From positions 2,347,001 to 2,411,000 of the forward strand of contig NZ_JAZHSB010000001.1 in assembly GCF_036924715.1 (NCBI RefSeq): a stretch of 64,000 nt of DNA, read 5' to 3'. The notes beneath the pieces are model-generated. The model did not search any database, had not been told where the DNA came from, and was given only the letters and a program-made list of their open reading frames with translations. Source of the DNA: Bradyrhizobium sp. AZCC 1721 (GTDB taxonomy: Bacteria > Pseudomonadota > Alphaproteobacteria > Rhizobiales > Xanthobacteraceae). A program made the translations under genes and the position numbers. This document shows positions 62,132 to 64,000 of this stretch, one piece after another. The number at the start of each line of letters is the position of its first letter. The stretch's first letter is position 1.

Positions 62132-63004
62132 CTACCCCCGCGCGGCGCGGTCCTTCTCGTTCTGCGCCTTGATCGAGTCGCGCGCCTTGCTCCAGTCGTC
62201 GTCGCTCCAGTCGCGCAACTGATAGAAATTGCCGCCCATCGCGAGCGCCTGCGCGCCGTCCATGGCAATGGTCTCGCCGTTGATCCAGTCGCAACCGCCG
62301 GAGATCAGGAATACCGCGAGGTTCTGCAATTCCTCCATGGTGCCGACGCGGCCCATCGGGTTCTGCGCCCGCGTGCGCGCGCCGGCCTCGTCGCCCGGCT
62401 TGATGCGCTTGCTCATGCCTTCGGTCGGGATTTCGCCGGGCGCAATGGTGTTGAGGCGGATGCCGTATTTGCCCCATTCGACCGCAAGCGACATCGTCAT
62501 GGCGTGGATCGCCGACTTGCTCATCGCCGACGGCACCACATAGGGCGAGCCATTGCGCACCCAGGTCACCGTGATCGATACCACGTTGCCGCGTTGCTTG
62601 GCGGCGATCCAGCGCCGACCGACAGCGTGCGTCACGTAGAAGGTGCCGTGCATGACAATGTTGGCGACGGCATCAAAGCCGCGCGGCGAGAGCTCTTCCG
62701 AGCGCGAGATAAAATTGCCGGCGGCATTGTTGATGAGATCGGTGAGGGGACCCGAGGTCCAGATCTGTTCGATCATTTCATCAACGGCCATGGCATTGCG
62801 AATGTCGACGCCGTGGCTAACCACGCGCCCGCCATGCAGATCCATCAATTCGGTTGCGGTCTCGTCGCAGACGATCTTGCGGCGGCCGCAGATGTGGACC
62901 TCGGCTCCCAGTTGGAGGAACCGCGCGGCCATGGATTTGCCGAGGCCGGTGCCGCCTCCGGTCACGAGAATGCGTCGCCCGGCGAGAAGCTGATCGTTGA
63001 ACAT
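62132..63004 (-). CDS. SDR family oxidoreductase, 2,4-dienoyl-CoA reductase-like
   Basis: 290 residues. The nucleotide motif VTGGGTGLGKSMAARF, HGVDIRN and LINNAAGNFI are standard. The active site reads VPSAMSKSAIHAMTMSLAVEWG, with a Ser in the usual Tyr position, which is the pattern of peroxisomal-type 2,4-dienoyl-CoA reductases. It may reduce unsaturated acyl-CoA. ATG at 63004 is preferred (GGTGG 6 bases upstream) over GTG at 63013. It is divergent from a crotonase across a 92-base gap with a palindrome. Confidence 0.88.
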   Translation of the reverse strand: MFNDQLLAGRRILVTGGGTGLGKSMAARFLQLGAEVHICGRRKIVCDETATELMDLHGGRVVSHGVDIRNAMAVDEMIEQIWTSGPLTDLINNAAGNFISRSEELSPRGFDAVANIVMHGTFYVTHAVGRRWIAAKQRGNVVSITVTWVRNGSPYVVPSAMSKSAIHAMTMSLAVEWGKYGIRLNTIAPGEIPTEGMSKRIKPGDEAGARTRAQNPMGRVGTMEELQNLAVFLISGGCDWINGETIAMDGAQALAMGGNFYQLRDWSDDDWSKARDSIKAQNEKDRAARG

Positions 63005-63033
63005 CGTTTCCACCCAAGGGGATTGTCTGTTAA

Positions 63034-63049
63034 TTGGTCGATTGACTAA
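63034..63049. promoter_or_regulatory. imperfect palindrome in divergent gap (SDR / crotonase)
   Basis: TTGGTCGATTGACTAA is symmetrical at 12 of 16 positions. It overlaps TTGACT (63042-63047), a good -35 for the rightward crotonase gene. A TetR- or FadR-type site is possible; no regulator lies in the window nearby. Confidence 0.4.
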
Positions 63050-63096
63050 AACCGGACAACACCGTTCTGTAAAGCAGCAACTGAGGAGATTTTTTC

Positions 63097-63909
63097 ATGG
63101 AGCAGCGCGTCTCGATCTCGATTTCGGACGGCATTGCCGATGTCCGGTTGGTGCGTGCCGACAAGATGAATGCGCTCGATGCCGCGATGTTTGAGGCACT
63201 GGTGGCCACTACCGAGCGGCTGGCCAATGAAAAGGGCCTCCGGGTGGTAGTATTGTCCGGGGAGGGGCGGGCGTTTTGCGCCGGTCTCGATATGGGACGC
63301 TTTCAGGCCATGAAGGAAAGCGGCGGTAACGGGATCGCCGGCGGCGAGAAGCGCGACCTCACTGCACGCACCCATGGCATCGCGAACTTTCCGCAAGCTG
63401 CGGTCTGGGGCTGGCGCCAGCTTCCGGTGCCGGTGATCGCCGCGATCCAGGGCGTGGCGTTCGGCGGCGGCTTCCAGCTCGCGCTCGGGGCCGACATGCG
63501 ATTCCTCACGCCAGACGCGCGGATGTCGATCATGGAAATCAAATGGGGCCTGGTGCCCGACATGGCCGGCACGCCCATTCTCGCAAGCCTCGTCCGCGAC
63601 GATATTTTGCGCGAACTCACCTATACCGGCCGCATCTTCTCCGCGCAGGAGGCCATGAGTTATGGTCTCGCGACGCGGATCTGCGACGAACCGCGCACGG
63701 CAGCTTTCGAGGTCGCACGCGAAATCGCCGGCAAAAGTCCCGACGCGATCCGTGCCGCCAAGCGTATGCTGAACAAGCTCTCCGTCGATCCGGCTCCGGC
63801 GCTGCTGGCCGAATCCGTCGAGCAGCAGAAGCTGCTCGGCAGCCCCAACCAGACCGAAGCCGTGCGCGCCAATATGGAAAAGCGCGCGCCGCGGTTTGCG
63901 GACGCGTAG
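63097..63909 (+). CDS. enoyl-CoA hydratase/isomerase family protein
   Basis: 270 residues, crotonase fold: oxyanion motif AFCAGLDMGRF, GVAFGGGFQLALGADMR with Gln at the first hydratase-Glu position, Glu in SIMEIKWGLVPDMAG at the second position and an Asp at the isomerase position. The mixed set leaves hydratase, isomerase and hydrolase all open. GAGGAG is 10 bases before the ATG. It is the last complete gene in the window. Confidence 0.88.
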   Translation: MEQRVSISISDGIADVRLVRADKMNALDAAMFEALVATTERLANEKGLRVVVLSGEGRAFCAGLDMGRFQAMKESGGNGIAGGEKRDLTARTHGIANFPQAAVWGWRQLPVPVIAAIQGVAFGGGFQLALGADMRFLTPDARMSIMEIKWGLVPDMAGTPILASLVRDDILRELTYTGRIFSAQEAMSYGLATRICDEPRTAAFEVAREIAGKSPDAIRAAKRMLNKLSVDPAPALLAESVEQQKLLGSPNQTEAVRANMEKRAPRFADA

Positions 63910-64000
63910 CGCGGCACTCCGTCATCACGGGGATAAGCCCGGTGATCCACGTTCTTTCTGGCTGCAGGCAAGCACGTGGATGGCCGGGTCAAGCCCGGCC
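63910..64000. repeat. partial palindromic element at the window edge
   Basis: ATCCACGT near 63946 pairs with ACGTGGAT near 63975, and CCGGGTCAAGCCCGG ends the window. It may be a terminator after the crotonase or a fourth repeat type; it is cut by the window end. Confidence 0.45.

Noticed and set aside
60191..63049. Open frame of 952 codons on the plus strand over the acyl-CoA ligase and SDR genes
   Set aside because: It is the mirror of two well supported minus-strand genes, crosses a family C palindrome and shows no protein-like motif.

Overview
The window is high-GC DNA from an alphaproteobacterium, most likely Bradyrhizobium or a close relative in the Nitrobacteraceae. The evidence is gene content and style: paaX-paaABCDE, multiple chemoreceptors, many acyl-CoA enzymes, and dense families of intergenic palindromic repeats typical of that group. 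There are no rRNA or tRNA genes, transposases, phage genes or CRISPR arrays that I can see. The genus call is from memory of such genomes, not from a search.

Layout. 1-1.6 kb: end of a DUF445 gene and an alpha/beta hydrolase. 1.7-9.6 kb: aerobic phenylacetate module (paaX regulator, paaABCDE epoxidase, paaI thioesterase, paaK ligase, then an MDR oxidoreductase). The lower pathway (paaG, paaZ, paaF, paaH, paaJ) is not next to it. 9.8-16 kb: YeeE/YedE sulfur transporter, a hydrolase-OsmC fusion, a 30-residue small gene, an amidase, an SDR with a degenerate active site, and a tartrate/D-malate dehydrogenase. 16.2-25.1 kb: a LysR regulator with an M20 amidohydrolase and a 2-hydroxyacid dehydrogenase on the minus strand, divergent from a DUF1445 hydro-lyase and a complete branched-chain-type ABC importer. 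25.2-29 kb: otnC / ltnD-otnI-otnK, the four-carbon acid-sugar (threonate/erythronate) route to dihydroxyacetone phosphate. 29-40.7 kb: five methyl-accepting chemotaxis genes and an AraC-type regulator. One receptor carries a frameshift, and two share an 848-bp near-identical 3' half. 40.8-64 kb: a catabolic region rich in CoA enzymes: thiolase-like protein, nitronate monooxygenase-like protein, Baeyer-Villiger monooxygenase, class V aminotransferase, YghU-like GST, flavin reductase, two acyl-CoA dehydrogenases, three crotonases, two SDRs, an acyl-CoA ligase, a kinase-like phosphotransferase with a DUF6285 partner, and a frameshifted htpX.

The most interesting biology is in the last block. An ACAD10/11-type acyl-CoA dehydrogenase (49.4-50.6 kb), an APH-type kinase (55.8-56.8 kb) and a small DUF6285 protein (56.8-57.2 kb), with SDRs and an acyl-CoA ligase, resemble the parts of the bacterial levulinate (lva) route, in which 4-hydroxyacyl-CoA is phosphorylated and then eliminated. 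Here the parts are spread over several transcription units and mixed with crotonases, one of which has isomerase-type active-site residues.

A second theme is regulatory and repeat structure. A motif with fixed spacing (CCCGTA-N5-AC-N8-AAATTAA) precedes three of the chemoreceptor genes. At least 16 palindromic elements, mostly in three families, occupy the gaps between genes. Two of them lie inside the paa gene run, and three lie so close to genes that they supply the stop codon.
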